From contig NZ_PQCC01000023.1 in NCBI RefSeq assembly GCF_002964785.1, forward strand, positions 112,339 through 176,338: a DNA stretch of 64,000 nt, in the 5' to 3' direction. This stretch comes from Pseudoalteromonas sp. T1lg48 (GTDB taxonomy: Bacteria > Pseudomonadota > Gammaproteobacteria > Enterobacterales > Alteromonadaceae). Under the pieces are notes generated by a model. The model was given only the letters and a program-made list of their open reading frames with translations, did not search any database and was not told where the DNA came from. The translations under genes were made by a program, and so were the position numbers. Below are positions 29,348 through 38,704 of this stretch, in pieces; the stretch's first letter is position 1, and each line of letters starts with the position of its first letter.

Positions 29348-30199
29348 TTATTCGCCTTTAGCAGCGGCTACCTGAGCAGCTACTTCAGCAGCGAAGTCTT
29401 CTTCTTTCTTCTCGATACCTTCACCTACTTCTAGGCGAACGAAAGCTGACACTGACGCGCCACGCTCTTTAAGCATTTCGCCAACAGTTTGCTTAGGTTC
29501 CATGATGAAAGCTTGACCAGTAAGTGAGATTTCACCAGTGAACTTCTTCATGCGGCCAACAACCATCTTTTCTGCGATTTCAGCTGGCTTGCCTTCGTTC
29601 ATAGCGATTTCTACTTGAACTGCTTTTTCTTTTTCAACAACATCAGCAGGTACGTCTTCTGGGTTTACGAACTCAGGCTTAGACGCAGCAACGTGCATGG
29701 CAACGTGCTTAAGTGTTTCTTCGTCAGCTTCGCCAACTACTACAACACCGATACGGTCGCCGTGACGGTATGAAGCTAGCTTGTCACCTTCGATGTACTC
29801 AACGCGACGTACGTTGATGTTTTCACCGATTTTAGCAACTAGGGCAACACGCGTTTCTTCGAACTGTGCTTGAAGCGCTTCGATGTCTGCTTTTGACTCA
29901 ACAGCAGCGTCAAGTACTTGGTTAGCAAAACCTAGGAAGTTTGCATCTTTAGCAACGAAGTCAGTCTGACAGTTAACTTCAAGAAGCGCAGCGAAACCGT
30001 TACCTTCTTTGATAAGGATTGTACCTTCGGCAGCGATGTTACCAGCTTTTTTAGCAGCCTTTGCAGCACCACTCTTACGCATGTTCTCGATCGCTAGATC
30101 GATGTCACCGTTAGTTTCAGTTAGTGCTTTTTTACAATCCATCATGCCAGCGCCAGTGCGCTCGCGTAATTCTTTAACTAGGGCAGCAGTTACAGCCAT
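29348..30199 (-). CDS. tsf: Translation elongation factor Ts
   Basis: EF-Ts exchanges GDP for GTP on EF-Tu. The 283-residue protein (E. coli 283) opens with the UBA-like domain '[21 protein letters not shown]' (quoted part: '[15 protein letters not shown]') and contains the invariant 'TDFVAKD' (about 80-86), the residues that insert into EF-Tu. It is cotranscribed with rpsB; a hairpin lies between them. Confidence 0.98.
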   Translation of the reverse strand: MAVTAALVKELRERTGAGMMDCKKALTETNGDIDLAIENMRKSGAAKAAKKAGNIAAEGTILIKEGNGFAALLEVNCQTDFVAKDANFLGFANQVLDAAVESKADIEALQAQFEETRVALVAKIGENINVRRVEYIEGDKLASYRHGDRIGVVVVGEADEETLKHVAMHVAASKPEFVNPEDVPADVVEKEKAVQVEIAMNEGKPAEIAEKMVVGRMKKFTGEISLTGQAFIMEPKQTVGEMLKERGASVSAFVRLEVGEGIEKKEEDFAAEVAAQVAAAKGE

Positions 30200-30259
30200 G
30201 GGAGTTTCCTCAAATCAATGTTTAGAGCAAGTGACCAAACGTCACTTTGAATTAAGAAT

Positions 30260-30294
30260 ATCAAGTCTTCACCACTTTAGGATGAAGACTTGAT
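30260..30294 (-). promoter_or_regulatory. Perfect 12-base inverted repeat between rpsB and tsf
   Basis: ATCAAGTCTTCA (30260-30271) pairs with TGAAGACTTGAT (30283-30294), with an 11-base loop and no T-tract. It could be an attenuator or mRNA-processing site that sets the ratio of S2 to EF-Ts. The hairpin is seen; its role is inferred. Confidence 0.6.
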
Positions 30295-30310
30295 GACAAG
30301 CGAGTCGCGA

Positions 30311-31039
30311 TTACTCAGCTGCGACGAAATCGTCTTTTTCAGCTTGAACGGCGATGTTGCTTTCACGGCCTTCAATAACAGCAGTAGCAACTGCGTCAGT
30401 GTAAAGCTGGATAGCACGGATCGCGTCGTCGTTACCAGGAACGATGTAGTCAACGCCGTCTGGGTTAGAGTTAGTATCAACGATAGATACTACTGGAATG
30501 CCCAGGTTGTTCGCTTCTTTGATAGCAATGTGCTCGTGATCGGCATCGATAACGAAAAGTGCGTCAGGAAGACCGCCCATATCTTTGATACCGCCAAGGC
30601 TCTTTTCAAGCTTAGCCATTTCACGAGTAAGCATTAGCGCTTCTTTCTTAGTTAGCTTCTCAAACGTACCGTCTTGGCTTTGAGTTTCAAGATCTTTAAG
30701 ACGCTTGATTGACTGGCGAACAGTTTTCCAGTTAGTAAGCATACCACCTAACCAGCGGTGATTTACGTAGAACTGGTCACATTTAACTGCCGCTTCTTTT
30801 ACTGCTTCGCTTGCAGCGCGCTTAGTACCAACGAAAAGTACTTTACCTTTGTTAGATGCAGCATTCTGTAAGAAGTTAAGTGCATCGTTGAACATAGGTA
30901 CAGTTTGCTCAAGGTTGATGATATGAACCTTGTTACGCGCACCGAAGATGAACGGCTTCATCTTAGGGTTCCAGTAACGAGCTTGGTGACCGAAGTGTAC
31001 ACCCGCCTTAAGCATGTCGCGCATTGAAACGTTTGCCAT
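30311..31039 (-). CDS. rpsB: 30S ribosomal protein S2
   Basis: S2 binds the head/body junction of the small subunit together with S1. I start at the ATG at 31039 ('[19 protein letters not shown]'), giving 242 residues like E. coli (241). The S2 signatures '[14 protein letters not shown]' (about 32-45) and '[12 protein letters not shown]' (about 151) are present. An upstream in-frame start would read through the leader and has no support. Confidence 0.98.
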   Translation of the reverse strand: MANVSMRDMLKAGVHFGHQARYWNPKMKPFIFGARNKVHIINLEQTVPMFNDALNFLQNAASNKGKVLFVGTKRAASEAVKEAAVKCDQFYVNHRWLGGMLTNWKTVRQSIKRLKDLETQSQDGTFEKLTKKEALMLTREMAKLEKSLGGIKDMGGLPDALFVIDADHEHIAIKEANNLGIPVVSIVDTNSNPDGVDYIVPGNDDAIRAIQLYTDAVATAVIEGRESNIAVQAEKDDFVAAE

Positions 31040-31140
31040 TGTATTTTCCTCTATATAATTTAGGGTTAAGCCTCCACATATCCCATAGCACCAACACCGT
31101 GGAATTATTCCTAAGTGCACCCAAGTGTATGTGTCGATAT
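31040..31140 (-). promoter_or_regulatory. rpsB 5' leader (possible S2 autoregulation site)
   Basis: The untranslated leader before rpsB contains a TCCAC/GTGGA stem (31099-31103 with 31073-31077) enclosing a GGTG-rich loop, just upstream of the AGAGG ribosome binding site. In gammaproteobacteria S2 is known to repress its own operon through the leader. The match here is by position and general shape only. Confidence 0.3.
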
Positions 31141-31330
31141 GTGTGTGTGTTAATATTAAATGGTTATGTCTTCGTTACAGACAAGCCACTCGCAGTAAGA
31201 TGATTTTTACCGGCGGTGATTTTATTTGTAAAAAGACGGCGCGCTTTATACCATATTAGCGACCAAGACTCAAATTTTTGTGCACTATTTGTGCGCAGCA
31301 AACATCTTAAAAAACCGAATTGGAGCATCA

Positions 31331-32119
31331 ATGACTGCAGTGATCAAAACCCCGGAAGAAATCGAAAAAATGCGCGTTGCAGGCCGTTTGGCCGCCGAGG
31401 TGCTGGAAATGATCGGCCCTTATGTAAAACCTGGGGTGACCACTGATGAACTCAACACCATTTGTCACGACTACATAGTTAATGAACAGGATGCGATCCC
31501 GGCGCCGCTGAACTACCACGGCTTCCCTAAGTCCATTTGTACCTCGGTTAACCATGTTATTTGTCACGGTATTCCAAACGACAAACCGTTAAAAGAAGGT
31601 GATATCATCAATATCGATGTCACCGTGATCAAAGACGGTTACCACGGCGACACCTCAAAGATGTTCCATGTTGGTCAACCGACAATTCAAGGCAAGCGTC
31701 TGTGTGAAGTGACTCAAGAAAGCCTTTACCTGGCCATTAAAATGGTCAAACCGGGCGTGCGTTTGGGGGATATCGGCGCCGCTATCCAAAAGTTTGCCGA
31801 AGGCTTTAGTTATTCGATTGTACGCGAGTACTGTGGCCACGGCATCGGCAAGGAATTCCACGAAGAGCCACAAGTCATGCACTATGGCCGCCCGGGTACA
31901 GGCGAAACATTAAAGGCGGGCATGTGCTTAACGATTGAGCCCATGGTGAACGCCGGTAAGCGTCAATGTAAATTGCTGAAAGACGAATGGACAGTGATCA
32001 CCAAAGACCGTAGCCTGTCGGCGCAGTGGGAACACACCCTGCTAGTGACCGACAACGGTGTTGAAGTCTTGACGCTGCGTAGCGACGAAGACCTGCCGCG
32101 AGTGATTGAGCATAGTTAA
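31331..32119 (+). CDS. map: Methionine aminopeptidase, type I
   Basis: Map removes the initiator methionine from nascent proteins. Metal ligands are seen in order: Asp in 'NIDVTVIKDGYHGDTSKMF' (two Asp, about 98 and 109), His in 'GHGIGKEFHEEP' (about 172), and Glu in 'TIEPMVN' and near 'QWEHTLLV' (about 205 and 236). The ATG at 31331 has GGAG five bases upstream and gives 262 residues (E. coli 264). It is divergent from rpsB and heads a map-glnD-dapD run. Confidence 0.97.
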   Translation: MTAVIKTPEEIEKMRVAGRLAAEVLEMIGPYVKPGVTTDELNTICHDYIVNEQDAIPAPLNYHGFPKSICTSVNHVICHGIPNDKPLKEGDIINIDVTVIKDGYHGDTSKMFHVGQPTIQGKRLCEVTQESLYLAIKMVKPGVRLGDIGAAIQKFAEGFSYSIVREYCGHGIGKEFHEEPQVMHYGRPGTGETLKAGMCLTIEPMVNAGKRQCKLLKDEWTVITKDRSLSAQWEHTLLVTDNGVEVLTLRSDEDLPRVIEHS

Positions 32120-32136
32120 TTAGCAAGGATAACTAA

Positions 32137-34767
32137 GTGGCCCTACCGAATAAACTAAAAGACCTGCTAGAGCAGGCGAGCAAATTGGATGAATACAAGG
32201 CCTGTAGCCAATACTTTTACAAATGGCTGGGCAACCAATTTGATAAACAACCGGTAGGCTCGCTTATCCGCGCCCGCGCCGAATACATAGACCGCCTGCT
32301 GATCAAGCTATTTCACAGCTGCAATCTGGCGCATGAAACCGAGCTGGCCTTGGTCGCCGTAGGCGGTTACGGACGCGGCGAGTTACACCCCTATTCCGAT
32401 ATCGACTTTTTACTGTTAGTCAGCAGCGAGCCGGCCCCAGAGCTGTGTGAAAAAATTGGCCAATTCGTCACCCTGTTATGGGATCTCAATCTCGAAATTG
32501 GTCACAGCGTGCGTACCCGTGAGCAGGTCATAGAGCAAAAGCGCGAGGACGTCAGCTTCGCCACCAGTTTGCTGGAAAGCCGCTTAATCTTTGGTAACCA
32601 CATCGAGTTTGAAAAACTCAAAGAGCATATTTTGCAAACGCCGGTGTGGGGCTCCGACGACTTTTTTATCGCCAAACGCCAAGAGCAAGACCTGCGTCAC
32701 CGCAAGTGTCATGGCACGGCCTACAACCTGGAACCCAATATCAAGGAAAACCCAGGCGGTCTGCGAGACCTGCAAACCATTATCTGGGTAGCGAAAAAAC
32801 ACTTCCAGGCCGAAGCCCTTGAGGAACTGATCAACCACGGTTACCTCACCCACGAAGAATATCAGGAGCTGTTGGAGTGTTTGGAGAACCTCTGGAATAT
32901 TCGCTTTGCCCTGCATTTAGCTGCCGGGCGTAACGAAAACCGCCTGCTGTTCGACCATCAGCCCCATGCCGCAGCAATTTTAGGTTTTGGTAGTGATGGT
33001 AAGGCTTCGGTCGAGCGCATGATGAAGCGCTTGTTTCGCATTATGAGCCGAGTACGCGAACTCAACCAAATGCTGCTGGCCTATTTTGAGCAAAGTATTT
33101 TGCCGGACCAGCGCCAACTGCCTGTCGTCGAAATCGATCGCAACTTTGAGCGCATCGGTCATCAAATTCGGGTAAAGAACCCCTCGGTGTTTTTCCGTCG
33201 AGACCAATTGCTGGCCTTGTTCGAGCATATTGCCGATCACCCGGAGATCACCCATATCTATCCCAGCACCATACGCACCATGCGCCAGGTGCGCCGTCGT
33301 TTGCTGGGCGATTTGCAAGACTACGCCGGTTGTCGCGACGCCTTTATGCGCTTGGTGAAGCACCCTAACGGCATGGGCCGCGCCTTTACCCTGATGCATA
33401 AGCACGGCATTTTGGCGGCCTACTTGCCGCAGTGGCGCAATATTTTCGGGCAGATGCAGTTTGATCTATTCCACGCCTATACCGTGGATGAGCACACTCA
33501 TAGATTAATCAACAACATCTACCAGTATGGTGATAAAACCCGGGTCAGCGACTTCCCCATCTGCAGTGAAATCGTTACCCGCATGGACAAGCCCGAGCTC
33601 TTATATTTAGCGGCCATTTTCCATGATATCGCCAAGGGCCGCGGTGGCGACCACTCAGAGCTTGGTGCCGTGGACGCCCTCGCCTTTGCGCGCTTGCATC
33701 AGTTGCCCACTTCCGATGGCAAGCTGATCGCCTGGCTGGTCGAAAACCACCTGTTGATGTCGGTCACGGCGCAGCGTAAAGACATTAATGATCCGGATGT
33801 GATTAACGAATTTGCCGGCAAGGTTAAAAATGAGCGCCAGCTCGACTACCTCTATTGTTTAACCGTGGCGGATATTCGCGCCACCAACGACAACCTGTGG
33901 AACGACTGGAAAAACACCCTGCTGCGCGAGCTCTATCTGCATACCCAGCGAGCTCTGCGTTTAGGACTGGAAAACCCAATGGATATGCGCGACCAAATTC
34001 GCGATAAAAAACATCAGGCTAAGCAAAGGTTAATCAATCTTGGTTATGATGAGGGACAGATCGACCTGCTGTGGAGTCGCTTTAAAGCGAATTATTTTAC
34101 CGCCTTTAGCGAACAACAAATTTCCTGGCATTGTGAGCACTTGCTAAGCGCCGAGGACTTGTCTCAACCAAGCGTTACCGTGTCGCCAGAGCCCATGCAC
34201 GGCGGTACTCAGGTCTTTGCTTATAGCCCCTATAGCGCCAGTCTCTTTGCGCGTCTGGTCAGTGTCATCGGCTCTAAAAAAGCGCAAATCCAACATGCCC
34301 AGGTGATGACCACCAAAGACGGTTATGTGATTTTTAGTTTTGTGATTTTAGAGGTCAATGGCGAACCATTAACCAAAGGCCGAGGCAACGGCATTAAACG
34401 CGCTCTGGAGCTGTTTATGCTCGATCCCAAGAAGAAGATCCGCATTAAAAAGAATCGCTCACAACGCTTTAAAGACTTTAATATTAAGCCCAAGGTGATA
34501 TTACGCCCGCATGCCCATGCGGATCGCAGCTTAATTGAAATTCAGGCGGTGGATATTCCCGGCTTATTGACCAAAATAGCCCAGGTATTCCAACGTCACC
34601 AACTGCATATTCATGCCGCGCGCATCACCACGGTGGGCGAGCGCGCAGAAGACTTTTTCGTCGTGTCTAACAACGACTACAAGGCCTTGACGGATGAAGA
34701 ACAGGTTAAAATTCATCAAGCGCTGAGGAAGAAACTAAACGCCGATAACGAAGCCACAACGGCTTAG
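32137..34767 (+). CDS. glnD: [Protein-PII] uridylyltransferase / uridylyl-removing enzyme
   Basis: GlnD senses glutamine and adds or removes UMP on PII proteins (GlnB/GlnK), controlling nitrogen assimilation. The 876-residue protein has the nucleotidyltransferase motif 'GGYGRGELHPYSDIDFLLL' (about 73-91), a central PII-UTase linker domain, the HD hydrolase motif 'AAIFHDIAKGRGGDHSELG' (about 497-515), and two C-terminal ACT domains (about 695-775 and 800-870). GTG is the start codon with AAGGA upstream. It lies 17 bases after map and 22 before dapD, the usual order in relatives. Confidence 0.97.
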   Translation: MALPNKLKDLLEQASKLDEYKACSQYFYKWLGNQFDKQPVGSLIRARAEYIDRLLIKLFHSCNLAHETELALVAVGGYGRGELHPYSDIDFLLLVSSEPAPELCEKIGQFVTLLWDLNLEIGHSVRTREQVIEQKREDVSFATSLLESRLIFGNHIEFEKLKEHILQTPVWGSDDFFIAKRQEQDLRHRKCHGTAYNLEPNIKENPGGLRDLQTIIWVAKKHFQAEALEELINHGYLTHEEYQELLECLENLWNIRFALHLAAGRNENRLLFDHQPHAAAILGFGSDGKASVERMMKRLFRIMSRVRELNQMLLAYFEQSILPDQRQLPVVEIDRNFERIGHQIRVKNPSVFFRRDQLLALFEHIADHPEITHIYPSTIRTMRQVRRRLLGDLQDYAGCRDAFMRLVKHPNGMGRAFTLMHKHGILAAYLPQWRNIFGQMQFDLFHAYTVDEHTHRLINNIYQYGDKTRVSDFPICSEIVTRMDKPELLYLAAIFHDIAKGRGGDHSELGAVDALAFARLHQLPTSDGKLIAWLVENHLLMSVTAQRKDINDPDVINEFAGKVKNERQLDYLYCLTVADIRATNDNLWNDWKNTLLRELYLHTQRALRLGLENPMDMRDQIRDKKHQAKQRLINLGYDEGQIDLLWSRFKANYFTAFSEQQISWHCEHLLSAEDLSQPSVTVSPEPMHGGTQVFAYSPYSASLFARLVSVIGSKKAQIQHAQVMTTKDGYVIFSFVILEVNGEPLTKGRGNGIKRALELFMLDPKKKIRIKKNRSQRFKDFNIKPKVILRPHAHADRSLIEIQAVDIPGLLTKIAQVFQRHQLHIHAARITTVGERAEDFFVVSNNDYKALTDEEQVKIHQALRKKLNADNEATTA

Positions 34768-34789
34768 TTAACGAAACAAAGAGGATAAC

Positions 34790-35614
34790 ATGGCAGATTT
34801 AAAAACCATCATTGAGCAGGCGTGGGACAACCGCGATGCCATTAGCCCAAATACCGTATCAAGTGAAGTCAAAAACGCCATTATCGCCGTGCTTGAACGC
34901 CTGGATAAGGGCGAAGCCCGTGTTGCCGAGAAAATTTCCGGTGAATGGGTCGTACATCAGTGGCTGAAAAAAGCAGTGCTGCTATCGTTTCGTATTCGCG
35001 ACAACCAGGTTATCGCCGACGGTGCCAACCAGTATTACGACAAGGTACCATTGAAATTTGCCGATTACACACCAGAGCAATTCCAACAAGAAGGCATGCG
35101 TGTGGTGCCTAATGCGGTGGCTCGTAAAGGCAGCTACATAGGCAAAAACGTGGTCTTAATGCCCTCGTATACCAATATTGGCGCCTATGTCGATGACGGC
35201 ACCATGGTCGACACCTGGGCGACAGTGGGTTCTTGTGCTCAGATAGGTAAAAACGTTCACCTTTCTGGCGGCGTTGGTATCGGCGGCGTGCTTGAGCCGC
35301 TGCAGGCTAATCCGACCATTATCGAAGACAACTGCTTTATCGGCGCGCGCTCAGAAATCGTTGAAGGCGTAATAGTCGAGGAAGGCGCGGTGATCTCCAT
35401 GGGCGTATATATCTCACAGAGCACCCGAATTTATGACAGGGAAACTGGTCAGATCCACTATGGCCGCGTGCCTGCCGGTGCCGTCGTGGTACCTGGTTCA
35501 ATTCCTAGCAAAGACGGCAGCCACAGCCTGTATGCAGCCATTATCGTGAAGAAGGTCGACCAACAGACCCGCGAAAAAGTAGGCGTTAATGCCCTACTAC
35601 GTGGCGTTGAATAA
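34790..35614 (+). CDS. dapD: 2,3,4,5-tetrahydropyridine-2,6-dicarboxylate N-succinyltransferase
   Basis: DapD succinylates tetrahydrodipicolinate in the lysine and meso-diaminopimelate pathway. The 274-residue protein (E. coli 274) has a helical N-terminal domain and a left-handed beta helix with hexapeptide repeats (about 105-240), containing '[16 protein letters not shown]' and '[21 protein letters not shown]' (quoted part: '[10 protein letters not shown]'). GAGGA precedes the ATG. An intrinsic terminator follows, ending the map-glnD-dapD unit. Confidence 0.97.
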   Translation: MADLKTIIEQAWDNRDAISPNTVSSEVKNAIIAVLERLDKGEARVAEKISGEWVVHQWLKKAVLLSFRIRDNQVIADGANQYYDKVPLKFADYTPEQFQQEGMRVVPNAVARKGSYIGKNVVLMPSYTNIGAYVDDGTMVDTWATVGSCAQIGKNVHLSGGVGIGGVLEPLQANPTIIEDNCFIGARSEIVEGVIVEEGAVISMGVYISQSTRIYDRETGQIHYGRVPAGAVVVPGSIPSKDGSHSLYAAIIVKKVDQQTREKVGVNALLRGVE

Positions 35615-35625
35615 ACCTCTGCTGT

Positions 35626-35664
35626 GAGCCTTGGCTTTGTGCCAGGGCTCTTCTTTAATTTTTT
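35626..35664 (+). terminator. Intrinsic terminator downstream of dapD
   Basis: GAGCCTTGGC (35626-35635) pairs with GCCAGGGCTC (35641-35650), ten pairs with one T-G, loop TTTGT, followed by a T-rich tract. Confidence 0.8.
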
Positions 35665-35761
35665 ATTCCACCCACCTATTAAGTTTGAAATATTTACTTC
35701 ATTGCGGTAGTCATAGGATTTAAGGATCTTTGCTAAAGTAAACCGCTTCTGAGGTAGATAA

Positions 35762-36811
35762 ATGAACAAACGCGCCTTTTTAAAAACCTGCTCCCTCCTC
35801 GGTATCGGCCTGTTGACCAGCACCCAGGCGCAGGCAATCGGAATTCCTAAACTTGGCGCTCAGAGCGTTATCAAACCCAAGGCGCTTAAAAAAGGCGGCA
35901 CCCTTGCCATTGTCAGCCCCGCTGCGGCCACCGCCGAGCACAAAGATCTGGCCCTGGCGCAGCAACTAGTAAAGGCTTTGGGTTATAAGGTAAAACTGGC
36001 CGAGCATGTGCTCGCTCGCCGCGGCCACTTGGCCGGAACCGATGCGCAACGGGCCGCCGATATCAATGCCCAATTCGCTGATCCCGAGGTCGATGGGCTA
36101 TTTTGCCTGCGCGGCGGATCTGGCGCGGCTCGTCTCCTGCCCCTGCTCGATTACCCCAGTATCGCCGCTAATCCCAAGCCGCTATTAGGGTATTCCGACA
36201 TTACCGCCCTGCATAACGCGCTGCTTTCACAAGTAGGCCTGATCAGCTTCCATGGTCCCAATGCCACAAGCGACTGGAATCCGTTTAACGTGCAGCAGTT
36301 TCAGCGCTTGTTTGAGCAGCGACAACGCATGCATTATATGAATCTGCCCAAGGCCGAAGACGAGCTGATAAATACTCACTACCTGACCCAAACCATTACA
36401 TCGGGACGCATTAGCGGGCGGTTGATAGGAGGTAATTTAACCGTTTTAACGGCCTTGGCAGGCTCTCCCTATTTACCAGACTTTGACGGCGCGATTTTAT
36501 TTTTAGAAGACACCGAAGAAGCCCCCTATCGTATCGACAGGATGATGAGCACCTTAAAGTTGATGGGAGCACTGGATAAAGTAGCCGGCTTTGTGTTTGG
36601 CGATTGCAGCCAATGCACGCCAAACAGCGGCTACGGCTCACTGAGCCTGGATGAGATCTTGGCTGATTATATTAAACCCCTGGGCATTCCTGCATATCGC
36701 GGCGCCATGATAGGCCATGTAAAGCAGCAGTTTATTTTACCCGTTGGCGCACAAGTCACGCTCGATGCCGATGCTGGCTCCATTACCCTTAACGAGTCGG
36801 TCTTTGCTTAG
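35762..36811 (+). CDS. LD-carboxypeptidase (peptidase family S66), exported
   Basis: S66 enzymes remove the terminal D-Ala from murein tetrapeptides during cell-wall recycling. The protein has 349 residues. The Ser-Glu-His triad is recognisable: Ser145 in 'LLGYSDITAL', Glu in 'LFLEDTEEAPYR' (about 249) and His in 'MIGHVKQQF' (about 319). Residues 1-25 form a signal-like segment ('SLLGIGLLTSTQAQA'); the leading 'NKRAFLK' lacks a twin arginine, so Sec export is more likely than Tat. E. coli LdcA is cytoplasmic, so an exported form is a difference worth noting. It lies alone between dapD and the convergent hvf cluster. Confidence 0.88.
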   Translation: MNKRAFLKTCSLLGIGLLTSTQAQAIGIPKLGAQSVIKPKALKKGGTLAIVSPAAATAEHKDLALAQQLVKALGYKVKLAEHVLARRGHLAGTDAQRAADINAQFADPEVDGLFCLRGGSGAARLLPLLDYPSIAANPKPLLGYSDITALHNALLSQVGLISFHGPNATSDWNPFNVQQFQRLFEQRQRMHYMNLPKAEDELINTHYLTQTITSGRISGRLIGGNLTVLTALAGSPYLPDFDGAILFLEDTEEAPYRIDRMMSTLKLMGALDKVAGFVFGDCSQCTPNSGYGSLSLDEILADYIKPLGIPAYRGAMIGHVKQQFILPVGAQVTLDADAGSITLNESVFA

Positions 36812-36812
36812 A

Positions 36813-36841
36813 CACAAAAAAGCCCCTAACGGGGCCTTGTG
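36813..36841. terminator. Terminator shared by ldcA-like gene and the hvf cluster
   Basis: GCCCC/GGGGC stem (36822-36826 with 36831-36835), loop TAAC, extended by CACAA/TTGTG. The T6 tract is on the minus strand, so it mainly ends the transcript carrying the 41-residue peptide gene. Confidence 0.8.
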
Positions 36842-36852
36842 AAAATATTCGA

Positions 36853-36978
36853 TTAGGCTGAAATGGCGGTGGCCCAACCTAGAATTGCATTAAGGCAACC
36901 GATGCCAGCGAATACCGCGATAAATGCAACGAAATATTTGAAGTTGAAAGGGTCTTTAAAATCACCTTTATGCGCCAT
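36853..36978 (-). CDS. 41-residue single-pass membrane peptide downstream of hvfC
   Basis: An ATG at 36978 with GAGGT seven bases upstream opens a 41-codon frame ending in TAA, directly followed by a strong minus-strand terminator. The peptide begins with a short polar stretch ('MAHKGDFKDPFNFKYF') and continues as one hydrophobic helix (about residues 15-40) containing a single Cys at 27. It is 55 bases after hvfC on the same strand, so it may be the last gene of that operon. I do not recognise a family. The clean start, codon usage, hydrophobic profile and terminator together support a real gene. Confidence 0.68.
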   Translation of the reverse strand: MAHKGDFKDPFNFKYFVAFIAVFAGIGCLNAILGWATAISA

Positions 36979-37033
36979 TGTAATTACCTCTTAAACACGA
37001 CAAAAAACGGCGCATATAGTAATCTAATATTGG

Positions 37034-37777
37034 CTAGCAATCCAGCGTTAACACTATGCTTCTTTGTGCTAAGTCGGCCAGGATTTGCTGCGCCCCGGCG
37101 TGCAGTTGCGCTTCACTGAAGCTGGGAGCCTGCTGCTGAAGCAAGGCACACAGGGTCTTCAAGGTGATACCCGGATGTTTATTCAATATATCGAGTAGCA
37201 GCGCGGTCATGGCATTGAGCGCCAAAAATTGCACCTCATCATCCCCATCGCGATAGACGCAAATATAACTGGGCACTTCATCCGGCTCGTGCGGTTGATT
37301 TGTAATAGAAATGGTTTGCACCGGATAGTGGTAACACACCACCTGAGCAGATTCACTAAAATACATGGGCTCATCGCTAACGGCTGTGATAGCGCGATAA
37401 TCACCCTGTACCTTGGCCGTGGCTACCGCCAACTCGATCCACTCATAATGCGCTAGCTCAAGCAAAAACTTAGGGTCGCTGTCCAGGGGTGTATATTCTT
37501 CGGCTAAAAAGTGTAAAAACTCTTTTGAAATATCAATAAAGTATGGTGAGTGTGCCTGATGACAAGCAAAAAAAGTACGCACCAGCTGCTGCCATTTCTG
37601 CGACTCATAGAGGCTATGCAATACCGGAAATGCACTCTCCAAAAAGCCATTAACATTATTAAAAAACAGCTCACGATAAATCTTCATGCGCCGCTCTTCG
37701 ATATCCCCAGGTTTGGCATGGGTCTCTGGATCGCGAATATAGTCACTAAATTGCTTTTGCACCTGTTGAAACTGCAT
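37034..37777 (-). CDS. hvfC: HvfC-type DUF2063 partner protein of a MNIO RiPP-modifying enzyme
   Basis: The 247-residue protein begins 'MQFQQVQKQFSDYIRDPE', typical of the DUF2063 N-terminal domain, and has the C-terminal half seen in HvfC/BufC partners (about 130-245). In characterised systems this protein binds the precursor leader and forms a heterodimer with the DUF692 iron enzyme to modify cysteines. Its ATG lies two bases beyond the hvfB stop, so the two are coupled. The function is inferred from family and context. Confidence 0.85.
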   Translation of the reverse strand: MQFQQVQKQFSDYIRDPETHAKPGDIEERRMKIYRELFFNNVNGFLESAFPVLHSLYESQKWQQLVRTFFACHQAHSPYFIDISKEFLHFLAEEYTPLDSDPKFLLELAHYEWIELAVATAKVQGDYRAITAVSDEPMYFSESAQVVCYHYPVQTISITNQPHEPDEVPSYICVYRDGDDEVQFLALNAMTALLLDILNKHPGITLKTLCALLQQQAPSFSEAQLHAGAQQILADLAQRSIVLTLDC

Positions 37778-37779
37778 AC

Positions 37780-38625
37780 TTAGGCTCGCTGCTGATTAAC
37801 TAAAAAGGGCTTTTGCAACTCGGCTATCATCTCGAGCTCGCGCATCAATTGCGGTAACGGCGGGATATTAAAGTCACGCTCAAGCAAGGTCGGATACACC
37901 CCATGGCATTCATAGGCTTGCTGTAAAAGCTGCCATACCGGGTCAATCACATCCGCACCATGCGTATCGACGATCAGATCCTCTGCCTCATTATAGTGAC
38001 CAGCAACATGAATATAAGCTATGCGCTCACTGGGCAAACCTTGAAGAAACGCACTGGCATCATATCCATGGTTAACCGAATTGACGTAGATATTATTAAC
38101 GTCGAGTAAAAGCTGGCAGTCAGCGGCCGCCAGCACCTCATTGGTAAACTCCAACTCCGTCATTTCTTGCCCCGGGGCGCCATAATAGGAGACATTTTCC
38201 ATAATAAGGGGGCGCTCTAAAATATCTTGTACCTGGCGAATACGCGCCGCAACATAATCGATCGACTCAGAGGTAAAGGGAATGGGCATCAGGTCATACA
38301 TATGACCACCGGCGGAGCAATAACTCAAGTGCTCGCTGTACATACGAATATTATGCTCGTCAAAGAAGCCCTTAAGGGCCTTAAGGAAATCAATATCCAA
38401 GGGATCGGGCGACCCTATAGATAAAGAGAGCCCATGACAGATAAAGGGATGACGCTCGGTCAAGGCTTTAAACTGCTTACCCAGCTTGCCGCCAAAGGGT
38501 AACCAATTTTCAGGCGCTACTTCCATAAAACCAATTTGCTCGGGAATATGGGTAAGCATATCGTCGACCATCTCACGGCGCAGCCCAAGGCCAACATTAC
38601 CGATGTCTGTGGCACAGGTCTTCAT
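37780..38625 (-). CDS. hvfB: HvfB-type DUF692 multinuclear iron oxidative enzyme (MNIO)
   Basis: DUF692 enzymes use two or three iron ions and oxygen to convert peptide cysteines to oxazolone/thioamide-type groups. The 281-residue protein keeps metal-ligand stretches spread over a TIM barrel: 'ICHGLSLSIGS' (about 63), 'YSEHLSYC' (about 95), 'ENVSYYG' (about 143), 'LLDVNNIYVNSVNHG' (about 171-185), 'YIHVAGHYN' (about 206) and 'VDTHGADV' (about 219). It also has 'EVAPENWLPFGGKLG' near the N-terminus. It is encoded between the hvfA precursor and hvfC, the standard order. Confidence 0.92.
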   Translation of the reverse strand: MKTCATDIGNVGLGLRREMVDDMLTHIPEQIGFMEVAPENWLPFGGKLGKQFKALTERHPFICHGLSLSIGSPDPLDIDFLKALKGFFDEHNIRMYSEHLSYCSAGGHMYDLMPIPFTSESIDYVAARIRQVQDILERPLIMENVSYYGAPGQEMTELEFTNEVLAAADCQLLLDVNNIYVNSVNHGYDASAFLQGLPSERIAYIHVAGHYNEAEDLIVDTHGADVIDPVWQLLQQAYECHGVYPTLLERDFNIPPLPQLMRELEMIAELQKPFLVNQQRA

Positions 38626-38653
38626 CTCATACTCCTAGGGTACTTATAAACAC

Positions 38654-38679
38654 ACAAGCCGCGTGTAACGGCGGCTTGT
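38654..38679 (-). promoter_or_regulatory. Hairpin between hvfA and hvfB
   Basis: ACAAGCCG (38654-38661) pairs with CGGCTTGT (38672-38679), and outer bases ACTTAT/ATAAGT near 38642 and 38680 can extend the helix. There is no T-tract. It could make the precursor transcript more abundant or stable than hvfBC; that role is inferred. Confidence 0.5.
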
Positions 38680-38704
38680 ATAAGTTTTGCCTTAACCTCA
38701 GTGC

